Origin: Xiphophorus maculatus
Taxonomy: Eukaryota; Chordata; Actinopteri; Cyprinodontiformes; Poeciliidae
Length of the DNA stretch: 64,000 nucleotides
Assembly: GCF_002775205.1 (NCBI RefSeq)
Contig: NC_036462.1
Coordinates: 31,599,084 to 31,663,083 of the forward strand
Reading direction: 5' to 3'
A model generated the notes under the pieces. That model saw nothing but the letters and a program-made list of their open reading frames with translations. It searched no databases and was not told the DNA's origin. The position numbers and the translations under genes were made by a program. Of this stretch, positions 37,201-47,339 are shown piece after piece (positions within the stretch are counted from its first letter, which is position 1; the number at the start of each line of letters is the position of its first letter).

Positions 37201-39628
37201 GCTGTATACTGACTGTTTCCCACTGCGTTCTGACTGCTTCCTGCTGTCATTCTCAGACCTGTCAGAACCTCATGACTGTAAAAAGTGCTGCCTCAGCTTC
37301 TCCACCCTGGAGGAGCATCAGCAGCACATTCAGGAGTTCCACCCTAAGGAGTTCCATAAGTGCAGCACATGCAGCAAGGTGTTCCAGAGCGCCGCCCTGC
37401 TGGAGAAACACAATGTCACACACTCTGGAAGCAGGCCGTTCAGCTGCCAGCTCTGCAACAAATCCTACCAGGTGAGATGATGAATTTCTGTTGCTGTGAC
37501 AAGATGGTTAAAGACAAAAAGAGAGATAACCAGGCAGAGGAAGGGAAGCAGACAGGTGTTGTCCACTGTAGCAGGTGGGTTTACAAACAAATGTGACCAA
37601 AAAAACATGTTACCAAAATACTACAAAAATGACTGAGAAGTTGGCAGAAATAAACAATACTGAATTTAAACCCACCAAAACGGATGACATGTACAAACAG
37701 CTAAACTGGCATGGTGCTCTCCTGTTGAAGCTATTTGGTTAAATACACTCAAACCTTAAAAACAAAATGGGCTGTTCCATATTACAGGCAAGACTAAATA
37801 TGGCAATGAGAAAAATATATATATATTTGTTTTAAAAAAACAACCATAAAAACCAAGGCAAACAAAACCCTAACGTTAACTGACTAAATTAAACAATAAA
37901 AAGTCATATCAAGATGTTCTATCAAATAATCTGTAAAAATGAAAAACATACACAAACCTGGGATGATAAATGTTAGGAATAAAGAAGAGGTGTGGCTAAA
38001 TCAAACAAACAAGAACGGTAACTGAAAATACTAAAACTGAACTCTGGGAAAACGGGGTTCTGTCTCTTTATGAGAGAAAATGGGAGACTGTCTTTAATTT
38101 TATTGGAAAATTAAGGAAAAAAATAGAAGACTGTACGTCTTGTAGTACGGTCTGCAGATCTTCCTTCAGGTCTGTTATGAAGAGCAACATTTGCTGTTGC
38201 AACAGCATCAGAGCCAGGAGCATAAAAAAAGAACAGTTTGACACAAAATCAAGAAATTTACAGACACCCTGAGCGTCCTCTTCATAAGACTGTCATAAAG
38301 CAAAGTGTCTTCAGTTAGAGGTTTCTTCATTATCGTTGTAACACAGACCGCTTCAGGAGATCCTTCCTGCCCACTGCCATCAGCGGCTACAATAACTCTT
38401 TGAAGATCCTTGGATAATACGCGTTACAACAACAGTTAATTTTTTCTTTTGGATCAATAAAGTTTTTTTTTTTTAATTGAATAGACAAGCATCAAACATT
38501 GTGTTAAATATAGAGAAATTATTTATTGTATGCCAAATGTTCCTGCTTGGTTTCCTTGATGTGAACCATAATAAAATAATAATAATTTTCACAATTATTA
38601 GTTAGTGTCCTCTGACAAAGCTAAATTACATCTCTCTCTCTCTCTCTTGCTCTCATGTATCCCAGCAACTGTCTGGGCTGTGGTACCACAACAGAACCAA
38701 CCATCCTGACGTGTTTGCCAGCCACACCCGGCAGCTCAAGACCCTGGTCCAGTGTGAGCTCTGCTTCAAGTTCTTCCCTGACGCTGCCACGTTGTCCACG
38801 CACCAGGCCTCGGAGCACCAGGGTGAGGACCGGCCGCCAGAGACATGATCATCATCATCGTCGTTGTCATCATCATCAACATGTCTCCTGTCTTGATGGA
38901 CTAACTGGCATCATTATGAGAGACACATGATGCCAGTTATTCCCAGACACTTCCACAGTCAGGATGTGAGGGATCCCTCAGGGCTCGTTTTCTGTCAGCC
39001 CTACATTGTCTCTCCTGTAGAATGTGACTGAAGAGTGATCCGGTAGCGCTCCCTTGCCGTCCCTCACAGAGGCGCTGTCTTGTCCCCAGGCTCGGAGCCG
39101 GCGCCCGTCTCCTGCCTGTACTGTAAGGCCGAACTGGGCAGCGGGGACCAGGCGCAGCAGCACGTCTGCAGCCAGCCGCCCAGCAGCTGCCCCCTCTGCA
39201 CGCTGATCTGCGTCTCCCAGCTGGAGCTGCAGGAGCACCTGCTGTCCTGTCACATGGAGCTGGAGGAAGGGGCGGAGGGCCAGGGCTCCACCACCTACAC
39301 GGTAACACCACCTCCTAACGGAATCCTCCATGTTAGCTGGAACAGGGATGTTGGTAGTGATTTGGAGAACGGTCTGCAGGTTGTGCACCAACCCAGCCTG
39401 TCTGTCCCTCAGGTGATTTCGTCAGGAGACAAGCAGGATGGGGAGGATTCCAACCTGCTGTCTGAGGAGCAAAGCACCCTGGGAAATGGCCAGCACGTGC
39501 TTGTAGCGGTCAGCGGTGGAGTAGAGGGCGGGTCGACAGGTGAGGTGGTGGAGGTGAACATCAACGAGCTGCTGAGCAGCTCCATGGCATTCATATGCCA
39601 GGACAAGAAGTCGCCTCAAAACACCTAG
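31293..39628 (+). CDS. zbtb40: ZBTB40, BTB and C2H2 zinc-finger protein (10 coding exons, 877 aa)
   Basis: Coding exons: 31293-31444, 31542-31957, 32353-32552, 34221-34419, 34497-34880, 36158-36364, 36464-36628, 37257-37471, 38666-38822 and 39090-39628. All borders are GT-AG and the lengths sum to 2634 nt, in frame. Residues about 1-120 are the BTB/POZ domain ([15 protein letters not shown], then [15 protein letters not shown]). A low-complexity acidic linker follows, then about 13 C2H2 or C2H2-like fingers, including [21 protein letters not shown] and [20 protein letters not shown]. The C-terminus [18 protein letters not shown] matches the human tail. Human ZBTB40 is about 1239 aa; the fish form lacks much of the middle and at least one finger. 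ATG 31293 and 31296 are both possible starts; 31296 fits human MELP. The family are nuclear DNA-binding regulators. An incomplete second copy lies at 3559-4790. Confidence 0.95.
33145..34170. mobile_element. hAT-like interspersed repeat in zbtb40 intron 3
   Basis: It begins AGGGCTGAAGCAATCACGAT followed by TAATCGATTATT. Several blocks recur elsewhere: GTTCCACCCAGAACTCGTCA corresponds to GTTCTACCCGGAACTCCTCA near 62784, and the CTGCAGATGATC stretch corresponds to CTGCAGATGCTT near 62976. A related copy lies antisense at about 56030-56515. It is a non-autonomous, diverged family with AATCGATTAAT-type ends. A second MITE is nested inside. Confidence 0.5.
33452..34006. mobile_element. MITE with CCGGACTA-type inverted ends, nested
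   Basis: The left end TACCGTATTCTCCGGACTAC is matched by the inverse of GTCCGAAAAATATGGTA on the right. Both outer edges carry TA, compatible with a TA target site. Internal ATAAGCCGCAC motifs are typical of this widespread family. No coding capacity. Confidence 0.65.
34915..35508. mobile_element. MITE in zbtb40 intron 5
   Basis: Inverted ends: ACTTTAAAAGGAGCAGTATT (about 34919) versus the inverse of AATACTACCCCTTTAAAGT (about 35485-35503). The interior (CATGGCAACCATTCAGC, AGCCATGTTGTGATGACTTC) matches 57470-57950 in the opposite orientation, so two family members lie in this window. It begins about 35 bp after the exon 5 donor. Confidence 0.65.
35793..35836. repeat. Perfect hairpin, 17-bp arms
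   Basis: GTTGGGACAGCGTATGA (35793-35809) is exactly inverted at 35820-35836 around a 10-nt loop. A second small inverted repeat, TTTTTCAA with TTGAAAAA, follows at once. Confidence 0.95.
36893..37248 (+). repeat. 21-bp minisatellite upstream of zbtb40 exon 8
   Basis: Units alternate between TGTATACTGACTGTTTCCTGC and a TGCGTTCTGACTGTTTCCTGC form; some are shortened. The array ends within about 10 bp of the exon 8 acceptor (AG at 37255-37256). Each unit carries a branch-point-like CTGAC, often the fuller TACTGAC, and a short pyrimidine tract. Confidence 0.9.
38285..38490 (+). mobile_element. LINE 3'-end fragment in zbtb40 intron 8
   Basis: It has a GATCCTTCCTGCCCACTGCC block, then CTCTTTGAAGATCCTTGGAT, and ends TTTTGGATCAATAAAGTTT. 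It is the same family as 13855-14130 (antisense) and 59330-59560. Confidence 0.6.
38632..38654. repeat. (TC)n tract before zbtb40 exon 9
   Basis: A short TC run provides the polypyrimidine tract just upstream of the acceptor at 38664-38665. Confidence 0.8.
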
Positions 39629-40041
39629 CAGAGGACCCCAGGGTCCAGCTGGAGGTCTGGGTTGGACTGGAGCTGCTTTGCATGTTTCATATAACTCAGT
39701 GTCTGACTACTGCAGAACTCCGGGGCCAGTTCTGATGTTAAGAAGCAAGTTTTTACTTTAGAGAGGACTCACAACTGTAGTTGGAATTCAGCATATTTCC
39801 AGAACTGAGTGTGTGTGTGTATTCAGTGGGAGAATCCATGATTCGATCCTTTGCTCAGTTCAGGTTTACCTCCTTACAAAAATCTAAAAATGTCTGTGTT
39901 CAGTGTAAGAGGAAGAGGTCAACTCCTCCAAGAAAATTAACAATAGTTTTTAACCGTTACGTTCTGGGGATGTTTCTTTGCAAATGGTACAGGAAGATTT
40001 CACCACATTAAAGGAACATGTACTGTTGAAGCTTGGATGCA
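39629..40041 (+). other. zbtb40 3' UTR region
   Basis: Non-coding sequence follows the TAG stop. An ATTAAA at about 40006 is the nearest plausible poly(A) signal, just before a transposon begins. The end of transcription is inferred. Confidence 0.4.
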
Positions 40042-40044
40042 CAC

Positions 40045-41287
40045 ACACTGCCTGACCCAAAACAAAATGTCACCACCTAATTTAACTGAACAAATAGGTC
40101 TGAGCCTCCTATTGGACAGTTTCTGCATGGAGCTTCAACACGTAATTCAACCACAGCTGATGCAACGGGTAACTCCTCACAAAATGGACGTTAGTCTCTT
40201 TACGAAGGGTCGATGATCGGCATCAAACAGAGGAATCATCGAAAGAGATACAGTAACGCTTACATTTGGGCTGAGAACTGATCACCGCTTTTTTTTTTCT
40301 TCCATTTTTTTCTCCGAAGAGTTTTTGCGGCGCTAGTGGCTCGTATTTTTTCGACAGTAGGCAGACAGACAGGAAGGAGGGTGAGGAGAGGGGGGAAGAC
40401 ATGCAGCAAAGGTCGTCGGGACCGGGAGTCGAACCCGCGACGTCCGCGTCGAGGACTAAGGCCTCCAAACGTGGGGTGTGCTAACCCCCTTCGCCACCAC
40501 AGCACGCCCCGATCACCGCATTATTAAAAACTGGAAGAGACCCATCGTCTATGAGGAAGCAATACCACCTGGATGACCGAGATCAACCATTAGTGATCAT
40601 TTAAACGTTTGGTGACGTCAAATCGAGGGAAAACAAAAGTAGAACTCATTGCTTTGTTGAAAAGTGAAATTGTGTTAAGGGAACTCATTGGATTGGGACT
40701 TAACAGCTGTTGAACCAGAAGAAGACCACTGATCAGTGAAGCTAATTGGAGAAAAAGGCTCCAGGGGAGCAGAAAGGTTGGGAGAAGGTCATGTGATCTG
40801 ATGAGTTTACCCTCTGCCAGAGTGATGGGCGCTTCCCAGGTAAGAAGAGAGGCAGATGAAGTGATGCTCCCATCATGCCTTGTGTTTACTGTAGGAGGCC
40901 GTGAAGGCAGTGCTATAGTCTGGGGTTCCTGGAGTCAGTCAGGCTAAAGTTCAGCAGCAGCTGGATGTACTGAATGACTAGGTTAGTTCATCGTTGGATT
41001 GTTTCTTCCCCGATGACGCCTGATGTTCCAAGATGACAGCGCCAGCAGGTTTCATCGGGATGAGATCGTGATAGAGATTTATGGAGCAGGAGGCAGCTTC
41101 GGTCAGACTCCATCGTCATCATCATCATCATCAATGCAAGATCTTGGTGAAAAACGAACGCTTAAATAAATCTTGCAGCGTTGCAGAAGTTTCCCGAAAC
41201 AATGCCAGAGCAAATATGGGCTATAAACCAATCAAAAGGCTGCCCAACCAAATATTAGTCACTGTGTTTTTTGGCCAAGCGGTGTAT
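40045..41287 (+). mobile_element. Tc1-like DNA transposon relic
   Basis: It has a left end CACTGCCTGACCCAAAAC and a right end TTTTTTGGCCAAGCGGTG. Internal stretches match the usual fish Tc1-like transposase DNA in order: ACCAGAAGAAGACCACTGAT, GAAGGTCATGTGATCTGATG, then TCCAAGATGACAGCGCCAGC and CAAGATCTTGGTGAAAAA. Frames are disrupted throughout by many substitutions, frameshifts and stops, so no transposase is encoded. A SINE is inserted at 40289-40510. Confidence 0.8.
40289..40510 (-). mobile_element. tRNA-derived SINE nested in the Tc1-like relic
   Basis: On the minus strand the head has an A-box-like TGGCGAAGGGGGTTAGCAC and a B-box GGTTCGACTCC about 60 bp later. A pyrimidine-rich body (CATGTCTTCCCCCTCTCC) and a tail that is poly-T on the plus strand follow. 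A 9-bp target duplication GATCACCGC flanks it at 40280-40288 and 40511-40519. It is younger than the Tc1-like copy it sits in. Confidence 0.9.
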
Positions 41288-42046
41288 GATCGAAATGATT
41301 GAAGGTTTACTATTGTATCACTGTGGCCTGTCTACTCTGATGCTTGATCTAATTTGGTCAATTCCACTGGAAGGATTTTGTCAATCTGTTAAAAATAAAA
41401 AAAACTTTTCTTTTTTTTTAAAATGTGGAGGTGATCAGATTATTTTTTTCTGTGGTTTTATTGTTACAGTAAGAAAGGTCCTCTTCTGTTGCCTGGACGC
41501 GAACAACCATCTGAACGAGTGTTTCTTATTACCATAGGAACACTTGAAGCTGCTTCCTGATCAGATCATAAAAACACAAAACAGATCAGCTCACAAGGCC
41601 AATGAGTGCCACAACGTCTTTCCCATTTTCTACTTTTATTGCTTTGAACATTGAAAACTAATCAGACACATAATAATAATAATAACAACAATAGATATAG
41701 AATGTCCTGAAAATCTACCAGTGCAGTCCAGTCACTTTATTTACCTTTAACTCATAGAAAAGGTACAAAAAAAAGTGCTTTACAGTGGAGAGGCAAAGAA
41801 AACCTGAGGTAAAGAAAGAGGAGCAGAAAATACAAAAACACAAATGAAATCTTTCTCCAACGACAGAGACAATTTTTTTTTTAAAATCACAAAACAGTAT
41901 TTTTCATATTTCTATACAGCAAACTGGTGGTAAATCTGGTCGATGTGTGTACATTAGGTTCACCTGAGCCATTCAAGGTTAGTCTGCATTCAGTTTGTTC
42001 ATATAAAGCCAATTCACACACAAACTAAAGCTCCAGGACATACGTC
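41288..42046. other. Intergenic, no feature seen
   Basis: A/T-rich sequence with long A and T runs and no supported exon or repeat boundary. Confidence 0.35.
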
Positions 42047-42054
42047 ATCTAATC

Positions 42055-42533
42055 CAGGGGTGTCCAAACGTTTTGTCAAGTGGCCAAAATTGTCAAGTTG
42101 AACTTCTCGCAGGCCAAGAAAACATTGAAGAAATAAACTATCGTAAAATTAAGCAAATAAAGAAATTCCCTTTTTTGTTGTATGAAATGGACGTTACTCG
42201 TTGGAGATCCAAACTTAAAATGGATTTCAGTTTCTTTTGCGCTCGACTCGACAAATTTATTTCCAGTAATGAGAACACGATAGGGGTCACTTTCTCTCAA
42301 AGCACAAGCCATGTTTATGCAGGTTTAATGAATTAAGTAAAAGATAGCTTACATGTTGTAAACACTCGGCTATAAAAAGACAAATGCTTTATGTTGTGTT
42401 CATTTTTTTGTTCGAAAATGGTGTCTAATATTTTTTACCCTGATTAAAAATAAAATGTCTCCGTCTGCATCCATTTATCCAGTTGGAAGGCGACACAAGG
42501 GACAACAAATGAACCTCAATTTGGACACCCATT
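42055..42533. mobile_element. hAT-type MITE with 8-bp target duplication
   Basis: The left end CAGGGGTGTCCAAACGTTTT is matched inverted by CAATTTGGACACCC on the right. The flanking 8-bp duplication ATCTAATC is exact (42047-42054 and 42534-42541). Eight-base target duplications and this terminal sequence are hAT hallmarks. No transposase is present. Confidence 0.88.
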
Positions 42534-42582
42534 ATCTAATCAATCCAGTTCTATTTATTTTACCAACCTCTTAAACAACAAT

Positions 42583-43100
42583 TAAAGGGCACTGTCAGCA
42601 GTTTTTTCTATATTTATTAAAACTCACCACATCATGACAGTTTGTTATGAGACAAATAATCTGTGAAAAGATCTATCTCCTCCTCTCCCTCCCTGAGCTG
42701 CTATTTCTGTCTGAAGAAATGCACTGCTCCCGACCGAAAACAACCAATCAGAGTCAGGAGGCGTGCCTTAGTGCTGTCAATCAATCTTATTATTCTGCTA
42801 AATGTGCTAATGCCGGATAAACAACTTCACAGTACAGGAAAGCCGTTTATCCTTCGTCATTGGTGGCCATCATAACTAGCCTTGGCATTCACAACAGGAT
42901 ATGCTAGCTGCAGAGCTAGTTGAATGAGACTGCTAACTAAGTCCTTCCTCCTGGCACTAATTGGTTAGTTCTAGTTAGCATTGGGAGAGAGCAGAGGAGG
43001 TTGATTCTTTTTTCTTTTTTTTTTTACAGATTTTTGGTCTCATATACAGTCACGACATCATACTTTTTATTTATAAAAGTGACAGACAGCAGCTTTAAAG
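42583..43100. mobile_element. Non-autonomous DNA element
   Basis: The ends TAAAGGGCACTGTCAGCAGT and the inverse of GACAGACAGCAGCTTTAAAG are roughly complementary. The interior is the usual 0.5-kb non-coding body with ACCAATCAGAGTCAGGAGGC. The superfamily is uncertain. Confidence 0.55.
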
Positions 43101-43411
43101 TGATCAGGAATCTAAAAGCTGCTGTCAGGTTTCCGGTCGTCCTTCATTGCTTTCACTGCATCAGCGGTACAAAAACACATTCAGAGGCTCTGCCTTCATC
43201 CACAGAGTCACATATGATTTAGTGCTTAAGAGCTTCATGTTGCATTTCCTCCACTCACCACTAGATGCTGGCTGCAGACTTCAGATAGGAACATGTTTGG
43301 ACAAAAATCTGCTTAGAACTCACTGAATCCCCGAAGCGTGAAAACAGTCTCCATCAAAAGCTTAGAAAACTCGTTTCGGGTTCCGACTCTGCACCGTGAT
43401 CCGTCTGCAGC

Positions 43412-46400
43412 CTAGCTGCTTATCTTCTTGCGGGGCAGGTAGGCGTTGGTGATCTGGTTCATGGCCACCAGGGCAGGGAAGAGGGGAAGCACGGCCATCA
43501 GCCACCAAGCTGCCCCCTTCACCGTGGCCTGGAACCAGTCTGACACCATGGCCAGCATAATGGTGCCGGTGGCCAGCAGGTACACCACCAGGCCGCAGGT
43601 GTCGTGGTAGAGTTTGAGTCTGGCCGGGGATGAGGAGAGCCGCAGCTGCTTGTGGAATACTAGGCAGGTGCCGCAGCCGGCCTGGAGCAGGGAGGCAGCC
43701 AGGGTGCAGCAGCCCATCAGGCTGTGCCAGGACACCAGGTGGGGCAGCTCAGACACGACCTTACTGGCCAGGATGAAGCCCAGTCCCACCGCTGCCGCTA
43801 CCAGCGCCAGGGCCTGGCACAGCCAGTGGAAACGCACTTTGTTCTTCCGTGACTTCAGGCAGAAAATGGTACCCTCAGTGGAGAAGAGGAGGATGCCTTC
43901 AGTCATGCACAAGCAGTACTGCAGAAAGAAGAACGATGTCAGGGATGCTGCTGCAGGGATGTCAAACTCATTTTCATCATATCCAGACCATAAATGTTCT
44001 CAAACGGACCGCTCGTGGCAGAATGCCTTAATAAAAACACCATTTAAAATTAGGGGTACACAGATTAATTAACCAGTTGATTAATCGGCTAGTCGATTAA
44101 TCGGTGCCAATTTCCTTAATTTTGGGAGATCGGTGATCGGCTGATACTTCCGTCTGAAGCCGATCTTATCTACCTCAACAAAGATCTAAACAATCTGTCC
44201 TGTCCTCTTCTGCTCTCCTCAAAGAGGTTTGACTGTTAGCCCCGCCCACAAGGTCATGTCTGCACAGTTGTAGTTAACAACAGTCACCCCACTGTTGCCA
44301 ACTCAGTGACTTTCTTGCTGTATTTAGCGACATTTCAGACAAATAGAATTGGTATTGGCCAAAATCGGAATGTCAGGCTTTTTAAAAGATTGGTAATCGG
44401 CAATCGGTCATTACACTGCATTTGATGCACCCCTAATTAAAATTACTGTTAATTGTTATGTTAAAGTTCGGTTCTATAGGGCCACATAAATGGCTTTGAG
44501 AGGCTGGATTTGGCCCGCGGGCCCCAGGTTTGACACCTGTGGAAAACATATTTTGCCATTGTGTCTGATGTGGTGCTGCACTCAGGGTAAAGTCATTTTA
44601 ATCTACAGTAGTTCTCAATACTCCTTCACATAAATGTCGACTTGTTGATCCAATGAAGTTCTTATCACAGATCTGCCATGTCCGCGCTGCCAGACTGCTG
44701 AGACGTCGGTGAAACAGAAGCCGAAGCAGCGTTTCATTTCAGACGACTCCACCAGCATCAATTATTTACAGTGGAAAGATGACGGCGATACGAAAGGCTG
44801 AAAAAGCTGCCGAGTCAACAGAAACCCTGCCGCTAATGTTCAAAACGCGCTGGACCCATCAATAAACCGAATCAGCAAATAAAGCTACTTCAGATGTGGT
44901 GAAAACGCAATTTGAGTTAAGTAGACTCTGTCCAACTTTATTAAGGTGAAGCGATCATTATTAGTAAGGTATGAAGGAATAAACACCACGCTTAAAAATG
45001 AAGTTAGAGTCCCAGCAGCCTGTTGTGTACAGAATTCAGGAAAAATAACTGAAATATTGAACTAAAGGTCAGACTAACTCGGATAGTACGCATCATGATT
45101 GATGTGCTGAACTGTCTAACAACGGACCAAAAGTCTTTGATGTTCAATGAAAGCTCTGTAGGCTGAATTCAGCTGAATGAACGGACTTCTTTTTGCTGGT
45201 ACCAACATGGCTGAACATCACAGGGTGGGTGTTTTCTGACAATATTTGTTAATATTTAGTAATGCTTAATCAGGAGGAGAGATTGCTGTCATGGTAACAA
45301 GTCGATGTAATCAACCGTCCCTGGTAGTAGTGATGCATCAGTTGGTGTGTGCGTGTGTGTGTGTGTGTGAGACTTACAGCAACAGACATGCACAGCGGAT
45401 GCCAAGAAAACAGACCTGCAAGACAGAGAGACATCAGTGAGCGTTTCACATCCTCAGACTCAACGGAAGTTGATTTTCAGAACAGGAGGAAAAAAATTTA
45501 AGAATGTGGCAACATTTATTCTGTTGCAGCTGCGACAGACATCGGAGTCTAAAAGCAGATCTACGGCTGCAGGAAATCCCAACATTATTTACACATTCTC
45601 ATCCAAGATAATCAACAGATGAAATTGTTCTTTGGTTGCATGGTGAATTATTTGAGAGGCCTTCCTTTTTCCCCACCTGATGCTTAAACATCGTCATCCT
45701 ACAGGTCACTTCTTGTTAAATTAACTAATAAATGTTCATTTGAGGAGTCGCTCCTCCTAATCAACTCTTTTTAGTCACTGACAGTGTTTGTAGTGTTTAT
45801 GGACTGGATCTTAAGGCATAGTCATAAAGAGGAGGGCGTCAGGATCTCATATTTGCTTTTTGCAGACGATGTGGTTCCGTTGACTTCTGGAGGTCACGAC
45901 CTCCAACTTGCACCAGAGCAGTTCACTGCTGAATTTGAAGCAATCTGTTCCTTAAATCTGAGGTTTTCGAAAGGAGTTTAAGTGTTTACTTTGTGCGTGA
46001 TAGCAGGATGGCATCAGACAAACAGATTGGGGCTTCATCTCCTCCATTCTGTTGAGGTGAATAAAGAAAGAGCTACTCAGAAAAAAGGTCAAGTGTGCAA
46101 CCCATGTCCTCACCGCAGCCATCACAGGTTCGAGTTCCGGCCTGATGGTCTGAGGTCTGTCTTTCCCCTCTCTCATAACCCACATTCCTGTCTGACAACT
46201 GTTAAGTAAAGGCCAGTGGATTCGTGAAAAAAACTTCTTTTTTTTAAAGTGAAGCTTTAAATTGACCGGACCGTCTATGTTCCGACCTTCACCTGTAACA
46301 ATGAGATTCTAGATTCAAGTGGCTGAAATGAACTTCCTCCGGCGGGTAACTGTACTCAGCCTTAAGAGACAGAGTGAGGAGTTCTGTTATCCTGATCTGA

Positions 46401-47105
46401 GTATTTCAGAAACTGGTGGCCTACTGGGATTTTGACACACAACCAACTCTCAAGCTTACACAAGCTTGAGAGCTTGTGTAAGCTTGAGAGTTGTGTAAGC
46501 TTACTGCCATCCAATAAGGTGTAGTGATGTAAACAAAAATGCCCTATTGATGTCAGAGGCAAAAAAGTAGGATGGTTTGAGACGATAGATACCTTAAATA
46601 ACTGCACCCAAATGTGGAAAACCATCTCTGAATGAATAACAGATAGACCCTGAAGCAGTTGCGGAAATACAGCAGCAGAAACACAGACCAGGTGCTGCTC
46701 CTGTCAGCCATAAACAGAAAACTGCACTTTTTGGTCAAAAGAGCATGAAAAATGTTGCCTGATCCAACGAGTTTTGACATGAGGAGCAAATTCAGATGGG
46801 ATCAGAATTCGACATGCCTTATATCGATAAGCGTCGCTCCCGGATGGAAGCTAGTAGGGAACTGAGAAGACCAGTCATGTTGTGACTCCTTCCAGGAAAC
46901 AAATAATCAAGTCTTGTGCTAACAAGAGTTCAATTTAAATACACTCACTGGTTCCGGGTCTGGACAGCACGGAGATGACGATGGTAAGGCCTAGACCGGT
47001 GACATGAGCTGCGATCAAAGCTGCTCTGCGCAGCCACACGTAGATCCAGAAGTCCCGCATCCCTAGCCCCTCTCCCACCGGGCCGTACTCCACGTCAGAC
47101 GGCAT
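43412..47105 (-). CDS. cyb561d1: Cytochrome b561 domain protein CYB561D1 (3 exons, 233 aa)
   Basis: Minus-strand exons 46949-47105, 45378-45415 and 43412-43918 have GT-AG borders and join in frame (702 nt). The protein has six hydrophobic segments (about residues 28-48, 57-78, 97-117, 128-152, 170-192, 200-221). Four histidines sit at the expected haem-ligand positions: His58 (SWHPL), His96 (RFHWL), His130 (VSWHS) and His170 (KLYHD). SELPHLVSWHS, LKLYHDTCGLVVYL and YLPRKK fit human CYB561D1 (229 aa) better than CYB561D2. The family moves electrons across membranes, typically from ascorbate to a ferric acceptor; the partner of this member is not settled. The neighbour atxn7l2, same strand and upstream, supports orthology. 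Confidence 0.93.
43954..44539. mobile_element. hAT-type MITE in cyb561d1 intron 2
   Basis: The left end CAGGGATGTCAAACTCATTT and the right end AGGTTTGACACCTG are inverted, a standard hAT terminal pattern. Another element (44052-44436) is inserted in it. The left end lies only about 35 bp upstream of the exon 3 acceptor. Confidence 0.75.
44052..44436. mobile_element. Second hAT-like MITE nested in the first
   Basis: The left end AGGGGTACACAGATTAATTA and the right end TTTGATGCACCCCT are inverted. TTAAAATT flanks both sides (44044-44051 and 44437-44444), an 8-bp target duplication. The interior has GATTAATCGG motifs. Confidence 0.75.
44540..45377. other. Remainder of cyb561d1 intron 2
   Basis: No coding exon or clear element boundary; a (TG)n run lies at about 45340-45370, next to exon 2. 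Confidence 0.45.
45785..46400 (+). mobile_element. RTE/Rex-type LINE reverse-transcriptase fragment
   Basis: About 45784-45981 encodes SYLLFADDVVPLTSGGHDLQ, which contains the FADD catalytic motif of a LINE reverse transcriptase. The later stretch near 46270-46390 (GTCTATGTTCCGACCTTCAC, GAAATGAACTTCCTCCGGCG) continues the same element. The two parts are separated by a SINE and the frame is broken. It lies antisense in cyb561d1 intron 1. Confidence 0.7.
46060..46240 (+). mobile_element. tRNA-derived SINE nested in the LINE fragment
   Basis: A B-box-like AGGTTCGAGTTCC near 46130 is followed by a pyrimidine-rich body (CTTTCCCCTCTCTCATAACC) and an AAAGGCCAGTGGA tail region. The SINE at 51395-51570 shares this layout. 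Confidence 0.65.
46444..46493. repeat. Perfect hairpin, 23-bp arms, 4-nt loop
   Basis: The left arm 46444-46466 is the exact reverse complement of 46471-46493 around TGAG. It is in cyb561d1 intron 1. Confidence 0.95.
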
Positions 47106-47337
47106 CGTGCCGCCGCCGCTGCTGCGTCAACCCCGCTGGATGGAAGTGGCGTGCTGGAAGGCTGGGATGCGGCGCGGGCGAAGTGACGCCCCATGCGCTG
47201 CATTGTCAACTGGGAGAACGGGAGATCCGATCCGCGGCAAAAGGAGACCAGCGGCTGACAGGAGCCACTGCAGCGTCACAAATAAACACGCCACGCCACT
47301 TCCGGTGTATTCCAGGAAGTGGTGTCTCCAAATGGTC
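47106..47337 (-). promoter_or_regulatory. cyb561d1 promoter region
   Basis: A G/C-rich, CpG-containing stretch lies immediately upstream of the minus-strand ATG. It is bounded on the far side by the tail of the LINE at 47340. There is no TATA box in the usual place. Assignment is by position and composition only. Confidence 0.4.
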
Positions 47338-47339
47338 TG

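Noticed and set aside
36753-37250. 165-codon minus-strand and 148-codon plus-strand repetitive frames
   Set aside because: They are products of the 21-bp minisatellite in zbtb40 intron 7 and not genes.
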